64,000 nucleotides of DNA from Shewanella metallivivens (GCF_028750675.1 NZ_JAQQPZ010000002.1:1800-65799), one strand, 5' to 3'; positions 25,883 through 36,320 are shown, counted from the stretch's first letter. The notes: generated by a model not told the origin, from the letters alone. Program-made: numbers and translations.

Positions 25883-26491
25883 ATGAAGAAAATATTAATC
25901 AATTTCGCCCACCCAGCCAAAGGGCGATCTAACATAAATGCGCAGTTTAGGGCGGCCGTAGAAAACATTGAAGGCGTGACCATCAATGATTTGTACGCCA
26001 ATTACCCTGACTTTTTAATTGATGTCGCTCGCGAGCAAACGCTGTGCGAAAGCCATGATGTGATTATTTTTCAGCATCCATTTTATTGGTATTCAACGCC
26101 TGCAATTGTTAAAGAGTGGCTCGATTTAGTGCTAGAGCACGGCTGGGCTTATGGAAAAACGGGCACGGCGTTAAAAGGCAAATGGTGCTTTCAAGCCATT
26201 AGTGCAGGTGGCGATGCAACAACTTACCGGGTTGAAGGAGCCAATCAATTTACTATTGCCGAGTTAACTTCGCCAATGCGTGCCACTGCTAATTTATGCT
26301 TAATGGATTGGCTACCGCCTTTTGCGGTCATGGGCGTTCATCGTGGCTTGCCCGCTGCACAAGTTACAGGCCATGCCGAAGATTATCGCCGCCTTATTAT
26401 CGCTATTCGTGATGGCGTATTGGATAAAGAAAAAGCTCAACAAGCTGAGTTTTTAAATGCAAATATTGACGACATCATGTTAAAGGCATAA
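25883..26491 (+). CDS. KefF-like NAD(P)H oxidoreductase, ancillary to potassium efflux
   Basis: A 202-residue flavodoxin-fold protein of the MdaB/KefF group: [21 protein letters not shown] near the N-terminus, [37 protein letters not shown] in the centre. These proteins reduce quinones with NAD(P)H and also act as required partners of Kef potassium-proton antiporters. The gene is immediately followed by a KefB/KefC-type antiporter with three bases between, the same partnership as in E. coli kefFC and kefGB. GGGAG lies seven bases before the chosen ATG; an in-frame start ten codons earlier overlaps the radical SAM stop and is less likely. Confidence 0.85.
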   Translation: MKKILINFAHPAKGRSNINAQFRAAVENIEGVTINDLYANYPDFLIDVAREQTLCESHDVIIFQHPFYWYSTPAIVKEWLDLVLEHGWAYGKTGTALKGKWCFQAISAGGDATTYRVEGANQFTIAELTSPMRATANLCLMDWLPPFAVMGVHRGLPAAQVTGHAEDYRRLIIAIRDGVLDKEKAQQAEFLNANIDDIMLKA

Positions 26492-26494
26492 ACA

Positions 26495-28342
26495 ATGGAA
26501 TACTTTTTACTGCAGTTATTTATTTTCCTCGCCGCGTCAGCTATTGCCGTCCCTGTGGCCAAACGTTTAGGCCTAGGTTCAGTACTGGGTTACCTTATTG
26601 CGGGTATGATCATTGGTCCATTTGGGGTCTCACTGATTGGTGATGTTGAAGTGGTGATGCACTTGACTGAGTTTGGCGTTGTGATGATGCTATTTTTAGT
26701 GGGCTTAGAGTTAAGGCCTTCTATGCTATGGCAAATGCGTACGCCCATTTTAGGCATGGGCGGTATGCAAGTGGTGTTGTCGAGTATTGTCATGGCGGCC
26801 ATTGCATTGTGGGCTTTACCCTGGCAACAAGCTCTTGCTGTTGGGTTGATTTTGTCATTATCTTCAACCGCCATTGTGCTACAAACGCTTAAAGAAAAAG
26901 CCTTAATGAATACTGCCCCAGGGCGTTCGGTATTTTCGGTGTTGTTGTTCCAAGATTTAGCCGTGATCCCTATGTTAGCGTTTATGCCACTACTGGCCAC
27001 GTTAAGCTTAGGCGATGATGGACATCATGGTTCGGTGTTATTTGATATCAATACCTTACCAGCGTATTTACAAGTAATCGCGACCCTGCTGGCTGTTGTA
27101 GGGATTTTAATATTAGGTCGTTATGCCAGTAGGCCCATATTTAGGGCCATTGCAGCAACAGGCGTAAGAGAAATTTTTGTCGCGGCGGCATTAGCGCTGG
27201 TGGTGGGGATCTCATTATTAATGACCGTGGTGGGCTTGTCGCCTGCGTTAGGGACATTTTTAGCCGGTGTGGTGCTAGCTGACAGTGAATACCGCCATGA
27301 ACTTGAAAGCGATATTGAACCATTTAAAGGCTTATTACTAGGGGTGTTCTTTATTTCAATTGGTGCCAGCCTTAACTTCAGTTTAATTGGCGATAATGTG
27401 GCGCTTATTACAGCCTTAACCGCGGGCTTAATTGTGATTAAGTGGCTGATATTAGTGATTACTGGCAAGCTCTTTAAGGTGGCTAAAAAAGACAGGGCAT
27501 TGTTTGCCGTTGCATTGGCACAAGGCGGCGAATTTGCGTTTGTGTTATTTCAATTTGCCAAGGTTAATGGGGTACTCGGCGCTGAGACAGTAGAGCCATT
27601 AATCTCGGCGGTAGCGATTTCGATGTTTTTAACCCCATTGATGTTTATGGCCTATGAAAAACTTGCGATATCGAAAGACGATACTCAATTGAATGCGCGC
27701 GAAGATGACCCCATCGACCACAGTGGCCATGAGGTTATTTTGGCCGGGTTTGGGCGTTTAGGTACTGATTTAGGACGTTTTTTAATTTCAGCCGGCGTTA
27801 AGCCGGTGATTATTGACCATGACTCAACCAACGTTGATGTGCTGCGCAAGCTGGGCTATGAAGTGTATTATGGTGACATTACCCGTTTAGACTTGCTTGA
27901 AGCTGCAGGTGCCAAAGAAGCTAAATTATTAGTGATAACCATTGGTGATATTGAGAAATCAACTACGCTAATTGAGCTGGTAAGAAAACATTATCCACAC
28001 CTTAAGATTGTAGTAAATGCCGATGATCGTCAGGCGAGCTTTAAATTGATGGAATTAAATATTGATCATATCCGTCGTGAAACCTTTGGTAGTGCACTGG
28101 CGTTAGGCCAAGATGCTTTGCAACAATTAGGTGTCGACCCTTACGAGGCTTACCGTTTAGCACGAATTTTTCGTAAAAAAGATGAAGAAATGATGCCAGA
28201 ATTATACAAGTGGCACTGTGAAGAAGAGCATTATATTTCTCACTATCAACAAAAGCATGCTGAGTTAGAAGCCTTAATGACACGTGATTTTGACAATGAT
28301 GAGCTCGACAAAGCTTGGACCGCTAAAAACCCGACGTTATGA
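26495..28342 (+). CDS. kefB: Kef-type glutathione-regulated potassium-proton antiporter
   Basis: A 615-residue CPA2-family antiporter. About twelve membrane helices span residues 1-380, with the conserved [49 protein letters not shown] and [40 protein letters not shown] segments; the last contains the regulatory Glu/Asp-rich loop. A RCK/TrkA-N nucleotide-binding domain follows (about 405-530: [17 protein letters not shown]). KefB and KefC release potassium and acidify the cytosol on electrophile stress. KefB is the better fit by general pattern; KefC cannot be excluded. Confidence 0.87.
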   Translation: MEYFLLQLFIFLAASAIAVPVAKRLGLGSVLGYLIAGMIIGPFGVSLIGDVEVVMHLTEFGVVMMLFLVGLELRPSMLWQMRTPILGMGGMQVVLSSIVMAAIALWALPWQQALAVGLILSLSSTAIVLQTLKEKALMNTAPGRSVFSVLLFQDLAVIPMLAFMPLLATLSLGDDGHHGSVLFDINTLPAYLQVIATLLAVVGILILGRYASRPIFRAIAATGVREIFVAAALALVVGISLLMTVVGLSPALGTFLAGVVLADSEYRHELESDIEPFKGLLLGVFFISIGASLNFSLIGDNVALITALTAGLIVIKWLILVITGKLFKVAKKDRALFAVALAQGGEFAFVLFQFAKVNGVLGAETVEPLISAVAISMFLTPLMFMAYEKLAISKDDTQLNAREDDPIDHSGHEVILAGFGRLGTDLGRFLISAGVKPVIIDHDSTNVDVLRKLGYEVYYGDITRLDLLEAAGAKEAKLLVITIGDIEKSTTLIELVRKHYPHLKIVVNADDRQASFKLMELNIDHIRRETFGSALALGQDALQQLGVDPYEAYRLARIFRKKDEEMMPELYKWHCEEEHYISHYQQKHAELEALMTRDFDNDELDKAWTAKNPTL

Positions 28343-28364
28343 GGGTGTTTAACAAAAAGCCATT

Positions 28365-28400
28365 AAAAAAACCGCCTAGATTTTACACTAGGCGGTTTTT
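28365..28400. terminator. Bidirectional terminator between kefB and ilvH
   Basis: AAAAAACCGCCTAG pairs with CTAGGCGGTTTTT around an 8-base loop; both strands have a T-run, so it can end both convergent transcripts. Confidence 0.9.
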
Positions 28401-28417
28401 ATTTGTGGTGCTCAAGG

Positions 28418-28912
28418 TTATGCGCGCATTGCTTTTTCACCGCGTGCTAATCCGACAACACCAGAACGAGACGTTTCTATCACTTTGGTCATGTCGCCTA
28501 ACGCATGAATAAATGCATCGATTTTGTCGCTGGTTCCCACCATTTGTATGGTATATAAATGAGTTGTGACATCAACTATTTGACCACGGAAAATATCCGT
28601 AATGCGTTTTACCTCTTCGCGTTGTTCACCCTGTGCTTTTACTTTCACTAATGCAATTTCGCGTTCAATGTGCGCGGCCTCAGTGATGTTAGCCACTTTT
28701 AAAATATCGATAAGCTTGTGCAATTGCTTTTCGATTTGCTCTAACACGGTTTCATCGGCAATCACGGTGATGTTTAGTCTTGACAGCGTTGTGTCTTCAG
28801 TGGGGGCCACGGTTAAACTTTCGATGTTATAACCGCGCTGAGAAAACAGACCCACAACTCGTGACAATGCGCCTGGTTGGTTTTCAAGTAATACAGAAAT
28901 AATACGACGCAT
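28418..28912 (-). CDS. ilvH: Acetolactate synthase small (regulatory) subunit IlvH
   Basis: A 164-residue regulatory subunit with the N-terminal ACT domain (RRIISVLLENQPGALSRVVGLFSQRGYNIESL) that binds valine for feedback control, and the C-terminal domain (KRITDIFRGQIVDVTTHLY). A nine-codon upstream extension is open but lies inside the large-subunit gene; the ATG at 28910-28912 overlaps the ilvI stop by one base (TAATG) and starts the domain directly. It partners the ilvI-encoded catalytic subunit in branched-chain amino acid synthesis. Confidence 0.94.
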   Translation of the reverse strand: MRRIISVLLENQPGALSRVVGLFSQRGYNIESLTVAPTEDTTLSRLNITVIADETVLEQIEKQLHKLIDILKVANITEAAHIEREIALVKVKAQGEQREEVKRITDIFRGQIVDVTTHLYTIQMVGTSDKIDAFIHALGDMTKVIETSRSGVVGLARGEKAMRA

Positions 28913-30630
28913 TAGCTTTTCTCCGTTTTGCTTAACCACATTTCGTTCATTGCACCGCCGCGAATGAGCATAGGGTAAACGTGTTCAGTCTCGTCTACGC
29001 TGATATCCACAAACACTAATTTATCTTTCATTGCTAAGGCTTCAGCAAGCTTTGACTCGAGCTCATCGGGATGATTAATGTTCATGCCGACATGGCCATA
29101 CGCTTCAGCAATTTTGGCAAAATTAGGTACAGAATCCATATAAGATTGTGAATGGCGACCTGAGTAAATCATGTCTTGCCATTGCTTAACCATGCCAAGG
29201 AAACGGTTATTTAAGTTGATAATTTTTACCGGAGTATCGTATTGTAAAGCCGTTGACAGCTCTTGAATATTCATCTGAATCGAACCGTCACCCGTTACAC
29301 AGACCACGGTTTCATCAGGAAACGCCATCTTAACCCCCATAGCTGCAGGTAAACCAAAGCCCATGGTGCCTAGACCACCAGAGTTGATCCAACGGCGTGG
29401 CTTATCAAATGGGTAATATAGGGCTGCAAACATTTGATGTTGGCCTACATCAGATGCAACATAGGCATCTCCATTGGTCAGTTTGTGCAGTGTTTCAATG
29501 ACTTGTTGTGGTTTAATGCGGTCACTTGTGCGATCAAATTCAAGGCTTTTACGTGAGCGCCAAATGTCAATTTCACGCCACCAGTGGTTTAAGGCTTCGG
29601 CGTCATTAGTGTCATCACTCTCATCTAATAGCGCTAACATGCTGTCTAGAATATTATCAGCAGAACCCACAATCGGGATATCAACACGAACCGTTTTAGA
29701 GATAGAGGAAGGGTCGATATCGATGTGTAAAATGGTTGCATTAGGGCAGTATTTTTCAACATTGTTGGTGGTACGGTCGTCGAAACGTACTCCAATACCA
29801 AAAATTAAATCGGTATTATGCATGGCCATATTGGCTTCATACTGCCCGTGCATACCCAGCATGCCTAAACTTTGCTGGTGGGTTCCCGGAAATGCGCCAA
29901 GGCCCATTAACGTACTGATTACAGGAATGTTTAAACGTTCTGCTAGTTTAAGGATTTGTGCATCGCAACCTGATATTATCGCGCCGCCACCCACATACAA
30001 AACGGGTTTCTTTGCGGCTAATAAGGCTTGTAATCCCCGGCGAATTTGGCCTTTATGGCCTGTAGTCGTCGGATTATAAGAGCGCATTTTAATACTTTCA
30101 GGATACACATAATCATGAAGCACATCAGGGCTTAAACAATCTTTAGGAATATCGATAACCACAGGGCCAGGGCGCCCTGATGCCGCAATATAAAATGCTT
30201 TTTTAACGATTTCAGGAATATCTTTTGCGTCTTTCACTAAAAAGCTGTGTTTAACCACAGGGCGTGAAATACCAATCATGTCACATTCTTGGAATGCGTC
30301 ATTACCAATAAGGTTACTCGGTACCTGACCTGATAATACAACTAACGGGATTGAATCCATGTAAGCGGTGGCAATACCGGTAATGGCGTTGGTTGCACCT
30401 GGGCCAGATGTGACAAGTACAACACCGACTTTACCCGTAGCACGAGCATATCCGTCTGCCATGTGTACAGCAGCTTGTTCGTGGCGCACAAGAATGTGCT
30501 CCATGCCGGGAATTTTATGAAGAGAATCGTAGATGTCTAAAACAGAACCACCGGGGTAACCGAAGATGTGGCTTACGCCTTCATCGATTAAAGAGCGCAC
30601 GATCATACTCGCGCCAGAAAGCTTTTCCAT
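28912..30630 (-). CDS. ilvI: Acetolactate synthase large (catalytic) subunit IlvI
   Basis: A 572-residue ThDP-dependent enzyme, nearly collinear with E. coli Ilv[16 protein letters not shown] and [19 protein letters not shown] (the catalytic Glu of the ThDP site), [24 protein letters not shown], the central FAD-binding domain, and [15 protein letters not shown] with downstream [12 protein letters not shown] for ThDP-Mg binding. It makes acetolactate and acetohydroxybutyrate, the first step to valine, leucine and isoleucine. The start and the E. coli-like N-terminus agree. It heads ilvIH, preceded by a leader with terminator-like folding. Confidence 0.95.
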   Translation of the reverse strand: MEKLSGASMIVRSLIDEGVSHIFGYPGGSVLDIYDSLHKIPGMEHILVRHEQAAVHMADGYARATGKVGVVLVTSGPGATNAITGIATAYMDSIPLVVLSGQVPSNLIGNDAFQECDMIGISRPVVKHSFLVKDAKDIPEIVKKAFYIAASGRPGPVVIDIPKDCLSPDVLHDYVYPESIKMRSYNPTTTGHKGQIRRGLQALLAAKKPVLYVGGGAIISGCDAQILKLAERLNIPVISTLMGLGAFPGTHQQSLGMLGMHGQYEANMAMHNTDLIFGIGVRFDDRTTNNVEKYCPNATILHIDIDPSSISKTVRVDIPIVGSADNILDSMLALLDESDDTNDAEALNHWWREIDIWRSRKSLEFDRTSDRIKPQQVIETLHKLTNGDAYVASDVGQHQMFAALYYPFDKPRRWINSGGLGTMGFGLPAAMGVKMAFPDETVVCVTGDGSIQMNIQELSTALQYDTPVKIINLNNRFLGMVKQWQDMIYSGRHSQSYMDSVPNFAKIAEAYGHVGMNINHPDELESKLAEALAMKDKLVFVDISVDETEHVYPMLIRGGAMNEMWLSKTEKS

Positions 30631-30697
30631 GAAATGAGTCCTTTTTAAGTTACCGTATGGTAAACAGTATCTTGTTATACAACGACGGTAATCGCTT

Positions 30698-30794
30698 TAA
30701 AAAATAAGTTTGAATGGTAATTCAAACCCGACGATTGAATTTAACAGTAGCTAAATTCAATGACTTGTTCACTTAGTGACTCAGCTGAATCACT
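30698..30794 (-). promoter_or_regulatory. ilvI leader with mutually exclusive hairpins (candidate attenuator)
   Basis: In ilvI orientation four arms follow one another: TTGAATTTA (760-752), TAAATTCAA (743-735), GTTTGAAT (727-720) and ATTCAAAC (715-708) in the 30 kb numbering. Arms 1 and 2 pair perfectly, arms 3 and 4 pair perfectly and are followed by TTATTTTTT, and arms 2 and 3 can pair over ATTCAA/TTGAAT. This is attenuator logic. A 20-codon frame (30803-30741) ends in arm 2 but lacks a run of Ile/Leu/Val codons and a good SD. Upstream lies a palindrome AGTGACTCAGCTGAATCACT (30775-30794). Confidence 0.45.
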
Positions 30795-30920
30795 GACTTC
30801 CATCTTATGTAAATTTATTTTTACTGCAAGCTCTTTCTTTAAATATTTTTCGAGGTTGAAATCATTTCATGTTTGTGATTTTTAAAATTATATTGTAGGG
30901 CGTTTTTTCACCAATACAGA

Positions 30921-30956
30921 CATAATCAGGCCACCAATATTGGTAGCCTGATTATG
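30921..30956 (-). terminator. Long hairpin behind the Bcr-type exporter gene
   Basis: CATAATCAGGC pairs with GCCTGATTATG, and the inner ACCAATATTGGT is itself palindromic, giving a nearly perfect 17-bp stem with one mismatch. It lies 31 bases after the exporter stop codon. The T-run on the minus strand is poor, so the terminator may be weak or the hairpin may be an RNA 3' end protector. Confidence 0.55.
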
Positions 30957-30987
30957 TATTTTTAGGTTTTTAGCGATTAAGACAGGC

Positions 30988-32214
30988 CTAGATACTTTGT
31001 GTTCTAGGTAGCCGAGATTGTAAAAATTGACATACACCGACTAACAATATTGAACCCAGCATTAACATCGAAAAGGGCACAGCGCTGCCATCGTAAAAGT
31101 AGGCTAATAACGGGCCTGCGGTTGCGCCGAATCCAAAACGCAAAGTCCCTATTACTGCCGTTGCAGTGCCGGTTTCTTGTTTAAATTTTAATAATACGAT
31201 GGCATCAGCGTTAACAGACATGATCCCAAGTGAACCCATTAAGGGGATAAGCATCAACACAGTAAAGTGGTAACTCAAACCCAATATGTTAGCCAGTAAT
31301 AAGCCACAAGCAGAGAGGGTGCCAAAAAACGTGGCAACATGGAGCATTCGTTTAGAACCATAACGTCCCACTATTCGGGAGTTTACAATATTGGCTAGCA
31401 TCAACGCACCCACGTTAGTGCTAAATAGAATGGCAAATAATGATTTATCTAAGTTAAACACTTCCATGTAAATAAACGGGGAAGCGGTTAAATAACAGAA
31501 AAAAGCGAAAGAGGTTAATACCCCACTAGTGATGTTGAGTTTGACTCCGCTTCGCGAAAATACCGTGTAATAAGCACGAAAAAACGATTTTTGACTGCGA
31601 CTGTCAGCATCTTTATCGCTGGGCATTTTTAATTTAAACAGCACCAGTGCTAACAAGGTGATGGCGTAACAGCTTTGGCTTAAAAAGATTAAGTGCCAGT
31701 CACCCAATTCCATAATTAAGCTGCCAAGTGTGGGCGCTAACAAGGGAGCCAACATCATTATCAAGCTGACATAAGACATACCTTTGGCCGTGTTATCACC
31801 ATAGACTTCTTTGATATAGCCGGGTACCACAACTGTGGCTGCTGCACCAATAAATGCTTGGGCAAATCGCAACAGCAAAAACTGTTCAATACTGCCACTT
31901 AGTGCAATAAGTAAACTGATTAGAGTAAAACCTGAGAGCCCAAAAATAACTAAAGGTCGGCGGCCAATTTTGTCGGCTAATGGGCCAAAAGTCAGCATGC
32001 CAACCGCATAACCCGCTAAATAAATACTTAATGATTGCTGCACTGTGGTGATGTCGGTATCAAACCCTATTGCTAGCACAGACATTGCAGGTAAATACAT
32101 ATCGATAGCTAAAGGAGTAATAGCCACAATTGCTGCCAGCATTGGGATTAACATTGCTAAGTTAGGAATGCCTGCTGCCACGATTGATGATGTTGATTTT
32201 ACAGGCGTTACCAC
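30988..32214 (-). CDS. Bcr/CflA-family multidrug efflux MFS transporter
   Basis: A 408-residue MFS protein with twelve hydrophobic helices. The N-terminal PLAIDMYLPAMSVLA and the cytoplasmic-loop motif GPLADKIGRRPLVIFGL, then RFAQAFIGAAATVVVPGYIKE, are signatures of the Bcr/CflA drug-resistance branch. It would export drugs or metabolites in exchange for protons. No regulator gene adjoins it. The substrate is not predictable. Confidence 0.87.
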   Translation of the reverse strand: MVTPVKSTSSIVAAGIPNLAMLIPMLAAIVAITPLAIDMYLPAMSVLAIGFDTDITTVQQSLSIYLAGYAVGMLTFGPLADKIGRRPLVIFGLSGFTLISLLIALSGSIEQFLLLRFAQAFIGAAATVVVPGYIKEVYGDNTAKGMSYVSLIMMLAPLLAPTLGSLIMELGDWHLIFLSQSCYAITLLALVLFKLKMPSDKDADSRSQKSFFRAYYTVFSRSGVKLNITSGVLTSFAFFCYLTASPFIYMEVFNLDKSLFAILFSTNVGALMLANIVNSRIVGRYGSKRMLHVATFFGTLSACGLLLANILGLSYHFTVLMLIPLMGSLGIMSVNADAIVLLKFKQETGTATAVIGTLRFGFGATAGPLLAYFYDGSAVPFSMLMLGSILLVGVCQFLQSRLPRTQSI

Positions 32215-32540
32215 ATAAACCTCGTGTATTTTTAAAACTTGAGCGCTCTTTGCTCAAAAGAGCGCATAGTTTAGCATGTATTAATGGAAAGATTGTCGAT
32301 GGAATTGTTAGCGAGTTTTACAAAACGACCGTGCGTAAGTTAAGCCAGGTTTTATGCAACATTTGTATGTTAAAGTTTAATATCGGAAGGTTTATTGTTT
32401 TTATTATGCTCGGCAATGGCATTTCTTCTAGCGTTTTTCTATCGTTAACGGTTACCAATATTTCTCTATAAGTCATTACTTAATATGTCGTAATTAATTT
32501 GAAATAAAACTATGATTAACCCCAAAGCTAATGGGATGGA
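32215..32540. other. Gap between divergent exporter and SulP genes
   Basis: This 326-base AT-rich stretch separates divergently transcribed genes and should hold both promoters. An open plus-strand frame runs through much of it but has no plausible protein composition or ribosome-binding site, so it is not called. No regulator motif is recognised. Confidence 0.4.
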
Positions 32541-34310
32541 GTGGTTGTGTTTCTGAGTCGTTTGTATGGATTTATGCCTGGGTTAGAAACCTTTTCAGGT
32601 TATGAACGAAGTTGGCTTAAAGATGATATCGTCGCTGCGCTATCTGTTGCCGCCGTTGCACTACCTGTTGCTATCGCTTATGCGCAGCTAACCGGAGTGA
32701 ATGCTGCCGTAGGCTTGTATTCGTGTGTGTTACCAATGCTAGTGTATGCCTTATTTGGCACATCAAAACAGCTTATTATTGGCCCTGATGCAGCCACTTG
32801 TGCGGTCATTGCCGCGGTAGTGACTCCACTTGCTGCTGGCGATAGCTTAATGCATTGGCAGTTAGTGATGACCATGACTGTGATGACTGGTTTTTGGTGT
32901 TTAATCGCCAGTCGGTTTAAATTAGGTGTACTTGCCGACTTTTTATCTAAACCGATTTTGATGGGCTTGTTAAACGGGGTTGCGGTTACCATTATTGTGG
33001 GGCAATTCTCCAAAATATTTGGTTTCACCTTTGATGAAAAATACTTATTAGAACGTTTAAGCGGCGCGCCGAGTTATTTATCACAAACCCACATTCCCAC
33101 GTTTTTAATGGCAGTATTAACCGTGATTGTTTATTTTGTGATGAAGCGACTTAAACCGACATGGCCGGCATCAATGTTCGCTATTGCAGTGGGCGCGTTG
33201 TTAGTGTGGGGATTTAAACTTACTGAGTATGATATCGCTGTTATTGGCTCTGTGGCTGGCGGTTTACCTTCATTTCAAGCACCTGCATTTAATATTGGTA
33301 TTGCCCGAGAACTGGTTATGCCTGCATTAAACTTAGCCATGGTCAGCTTTGTGAGTATGATGCTTACAGCTCGAAGTTTTGCGGCAAAAAACGGTTATGA
33401 CATTGATGCTGATAAAGAATTTAAGGCTTTAGGATTAGCCAATATTGCCTCTGCCTTGTCGCAAGGCTTTGCGGTTAGTGGTGCCGACTCTCGTACAGCG
33501 GTTAATGATGCAAATGGCGGTAAAACGCAATTGGTATCGGTCATTGCTGCAGTATTGATAGCCATTGTGGCTATTTTTCTAACCGCACCACTTGAATACA
33601 TTCCTAGTGCAGCCTTAGGTGTTGTATTGGTTATTGCTTCTGTTCACCTTATCGATTTTAAAGCGATTTGGGTGTTACGCCTGCGAGATCGCCAAGCGTT
33701 TTATTTAGCGCTGACCACACTATTTGCAGTGTTATTTATTGGTGTAATCCCAGGTATCACACTTGCTGTTTTACTTGGGTTATTTCAATTTTTACGCACG
33801 GTAATGCGACCAACAGATCAAGTGTTAGGACTCGATGTTAAAGGGATTATTCGCAGTATTGATGGCAGCGATAAAGCGGTTGCTGTGCCCGGTGTGTTTA
33901 TTTATCGATTTAATTCGCCGTTGACTTATTTTAACTCAACTTATTTTAAACGCAGATTACTTGAACGGTTTGCGCGTCAGAATCAACTTGAGCCCGTAGA
34001 TTGCGTAATCATTGATGCCGTGCCGTGCTTTACTCATTTGGATTTGAGTGTGATGGCCATGCTGACTGACATTGAGGCATTGCTGCGTAAACGCGGTGTA
34101 AGCTTAGTGTTGGCTGGCAGAAAACGTCAGCTAATCAGTTGGTTTGAACAAGCTGATATGGTGTCGGGAGATGACGGCATCACAATACGTTCTGATTTAT
34201 ATTTAGCATTAAAGTTACATCAAAGCCATTTGGCTGCAACGGCTGAGCCAACGGAAAACAAAGACAGTGCAGAATACCAACAGTCGGTTTTGATGCACAG
34301 TCAGATTTAG
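32541..34310 (+). CDS. SulP-family inorganic anion transporter with STAS domain
   Basis: A 589-residue transporter. The N-terminal membrane part (about 20-420) shows the SulP patterns VAAVALPVAIAYAQLTGVNAAVGLYSCVLPMLVYALFG and GPDAATCAVIAAV, and IASALSQGFAVSGADSRTAVNDANGGKT later; a cytosolic STAS domain follows (about 455-555). SulP proteins move sulfate, bicarbonate or other anions; the substrate is open. The start is GTG: the one at 32541 is given, but GTG at 32547 is better spaced from GGAG at 32538-32541 and may be the true one. Confidence 0.87.
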   Translation: MVVFLSRLYGFMPGLETFSGYERSWLKDDIVAALSVAAVALPVAIAYAQLTGVNAAVGLYSCVLPMLVYALFGTSKQLIIGPDAATCAVIAAVVTPLAAGDSLMHWQLVMTMTVMTGFWCLIASRFKLGVLADFLSKPILMGLLNGVAVTIIVGQFSKIFGFTFDEKYLLERLSGAPSYLSQTHIPTFLMAVLTVIVYFVMKRLKPTWPASMFAIAVGALLVWGFKLTEYDIAVIGSVAGGLPSFQAPAFNIGIARELVMPALNLAMVSFVSMMLTARSFAAKNGYDIDADKEFKALGLANIASALSQGFAVSGADSRTAVNDANGGKTQLVSVIAAVLIAIVAIFLTAPLEYIPSAALGVVLVIASVHLIDFKAIWVLRLRDRQAFYLALTTLFAVLFIGVIPGITLAVLLGLFQFLRTVMRPTDQVLGLDVKGIIRSIDGSDKAVAVPGVFIYRFNSPLTYFNSTYFKRRLLERFARQNQLEPVDCVIIDAVPCFTHLDLSVMAMLTDIEALLRKRGVSLVLAGRKRQLISWFEQADMVSGDDGITIRSDLYLALKLHQSHLAATAEPTENKDSAEYQQSVLMHSQI

Positions 34311-34517
34311 GATGAGTAGCTTTGTATAAGTCTCTGATTTTAAGGCTTTTTAATAATTGTTGTCTAGGGCGGTGTTATTCTATAAAATCGCCCGAACTAA
34401 CTGAGGTATAGCAATCATACCTTGTAATGACGCCCCCTCGAAAATCAGGCTCTTAACTTCCTTTTTGAGCCCTTAAGTAAAGTAAAAAGCGTAGTCTTTC
34501 TGTTGGATGTGGCATGT

Positions 34518-35141
34518 ATGGTTTCGCAAGTAAGTGAAGCAGTGCTGGATGTGATCGCAGATGCGTTAGTCGATAAAGGGTATATTCTTTTATCTGACAT
34601 CATTCCTGATTATATAAGCTTAGCCTTGCTCGAAAAAATGCAAGCTGAGCAAAATATTAAGTTTAAAGAAGCCGCCATTGGTAGAGGTGTTGAACAACAA
34701 ATCAACACCGATATTCGCTCAGATAAAATTAGTTGGTTAGACAATCAAGATCATACCGACCGTGAATACTTATCGATTATGAACCAGCTAAAAGATGGTT
34801 TAAATCGTCGCTTATTCATGGGGTTATTTGACTTTGAAAGTCATTATGCTGTGTATGAACCTGGCGCGTTTTATAAAAAACATGTTGATGCATTGCATGG
34901 CAGTCAAAACCGTATTTTGTCGACAGTGTTTTTTCTCAATCCTGATTGGCAAGAATGTGACGGTGGCGAGCTGGTGATCTATGACGAGTTTGACCAACCT
35001 TTAGATGTGGTTAGCCCTAAAATAGGTACCTTAGTACTGTTTTTAAGTGAGCGCTTTCCTCATGAGGTGCGTCAAACGTTTAAAACTCGTAATAGTATTG
35101 CGGGCTGGTTTAGGGTCAGTAATGCTAATCACGGTTTCTAA
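34518..35141 (+). CDS. 2-oxoglutarate/Fe(II)-dependent oxygenase
   Basis: A 207-residue protein with the prolyl-4-hydroxylase-like double-stranded beta-helix. The iron triad is H122 and D124 (KKHVDAL) with H182 (FPHEV), and R191 would bind 2-oxoglutarate. LSTVFFLNPDW...GGELVIYDE is also typical. An in-frame TTG at 34503 is open but unlikely; the ATG at 34518 has GGA about ten bases upstream. It is monocistronic with a terminator behind it. The substrate, protein or small molecule, is unknown. Confidence 0.85.
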   Translation: MVSQVSEAVLDVIADALVDKGYILLSDIIPDYISLALLEKMQAEQNIKFKEAAIGRGVEQQINTDIRSDKISWLDNQDHTDREYLSIMNQLKDGLNRRLFMGLFDFESHYAVYEPGAFYKKHVDALHGSQNRILSTVFFLNPDWQECDGGELVIYDEFDQPLDVVSPKIGTLVLFLSERFPHEVRQTFKTRNSIAGWFRVSNANHGF

Positions 35142-35179
35142 TCGTAAGGTTATGATTAACAATAGATCATTTTGATGTT

Positions 35180-35220
35180 AAAACACAGATAACGTGTTGG
35201 ATAACAATTATCTGTGTTTT
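35180..35220 (+). terminator. Terminator of the 2OG oxygenase gene
   Basis: A 13-bp perfect stem (AAAACACAGATAA with TTATCTGTGTTTT) around a 15-base loop lies 38 bases past the stop codon; the T-run is short. Confidence 0.7.
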
Positions 35221-35499
35221 AAATACACTCTTTTTATCGCGAAAAATCCCACATTTCTCTGTAAACCATCTTCATTGCCATGTTCGCTTACAATAAATGA
35301 TACTGCTTACCCCCAGTGATACTTTTCAATTAGGTCATTATTGATATACGATAATGTGATGTATGTCGCGTTCGCCATTGCTTTATTTTGCGTGAGTTCA
35401 AGTTTTATTGGCCACCGCAAAGAACTCATGAATTTGAGGGTTTAGGTATTGGCGAACGAGACGCTAAAACAAACTATTTTGCATAAGGAAAACAATAGC
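35221..35499. other. Promoter region of the small periplasmic protein gene
   Basis: About 280 AT-rich bases with no gene. An open frame beginning with TTG at 35449 continues into the next gene but lacks a ribosome-binding site. No named regulatory site is recognised. Confidence 0.4.
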
Positions 35500-35904
35500 A
35501 TGTTCAAACCAGCTGTGTGGATTTTGGCTTCATCATTTGTGTGTTTCAGTACGGCTTCATTTGCAGAAGATGCAGCCGAAAAAGCCTTTACTAATGAATT
35601 GATTGAATGTGCTGCGTATTACCAAATTAGCTCTGAAGCCATTGGCGCTATGAATGCACCGCAAATGAAGGCGGTAGGGGAACGTTTAAAAACTTCTGCA
35701 AGCGATGCGGTAACACTTGCCAGTCAATATCGCGGTGTTGAACAAGTTGAAAAAGATGTTGCTGCAGCTAAGCAAGCACAAGTGAAAAAGTTAGCTGGTT
35801 CAAATAACCTTGGTGGCTTAATGGCTCAGTATAAAGACTCGTGTAAGACTTTAATTGACGATCCTCAAAAGCGCTTAGATTACTGGACAATGGCAACGAT
35901 GTAA
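35500..35904 (+). CDS. Small exported protein of unknown function
   Basis: A 134-residue protein with a clear signal peptide (MFKPAVWILASSFVCFSTASFA, cleavage after about residue 22). The mature part is helical, with two cysteines (ELIECAAYY and YKDSCKTL) that could form a disulfide, and alanine/lysine-rich helices. AAGGAA lies ten bases before the chosen ATG. I do not recognise a family, though small helical periplasmic proteins of this kind are common in Shewanella and Vibrio. Terminal genes on both sides are unrelated in function. Confidence 0.7.
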   Translation: MFKPAVWILASSFVCFSTASFAEDAAEKAFTNELIECAAYYQISSEAIGAMNAPQMKAVGERLKTSASDAVTLASQYRGVEQVEKDVAAAKQAQVKKLAGSNNLGGLMAQYKDSCKTLIDDPQKRLDYWTMATM

Positions 35905-35977
35905 TACTTGCATTGCCAATATTGTTGATATTTCAATTATATAGTGTCAGCTGCAAGTGAAAACGCTTAATTCAATC

Positions 35978-36310
35978 TTACTTAGTTAGCCATTCACCTT
36001 GCGGCGTTTGTATGATATGCCCAGGTTCAGCGGCTTCCATGGCTTTTTGTGCCGCAAGCTTAGCGACCGTATCAAGGGTTATGTGATTGCGATTTGCTAT
36101 CGCTTGATAATATTGTTTGCGTTTAGCATTGACCGATAACACCAGTTGCTGTGTGGCTGGTGTATCAACCACCACGCCTAAATAGCCATTAGTTTGTTCT
36201 CCTACCCATCCCGATGATTTAGCCTGTTGTAATGTCACAGCCCAAGCATTTGAACACCACAGAATGCTACTGGCAAGAAGGGTCACAATAGCGAATGAAG
36301 CTTTCATCAT
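35978..36310 (-). CDS. ydbL: YdbL-family (DUF1318) periplasmic protein
   Basis: A 110-residue secreted protein: signal peptide to about residue 25, then the DUF1318 pattern VTLQQAKSSGWVGEQTNGYLGVV and later VNAKRKQYYQAIANRNHITLDTVAKLAAQKAME. It is the last gene of the ydbH-ynbE-ydbL set. In E. coli YdbL is thought to chaperone YnbE in the intermembrane phospholipid-transport bridge. A start 11 codons upstream is open, but two adjacent ATGs at 36310 and 36307 with GCGGAG just ahead are preferred; which of them is used is not decidable. Confidence 0.88.
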   Translation of the reverse strand: MMKASFAIVTLLASSILWCSNAWAVTLQQAKSSGWVGEQTNGYLGVVVDTPATQQLVLSVNAKRKQYYQAIANRNHITLDTVAKLAAQKAMEAAEPGHIIQTPQGEWLTK

Positions 36311-36320
36311 GTTTCTCCGC

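Noticed and set aside
30897..30932. 11-residue leader peptide MSVLVKKRPTI ahead of ilvI
   Set aside because: It has Val, Leu and Ile codons but overlaps the exporter's terminator hairpin and lies about 100 bases from the first leader hairpin, too far for classic attenuation.
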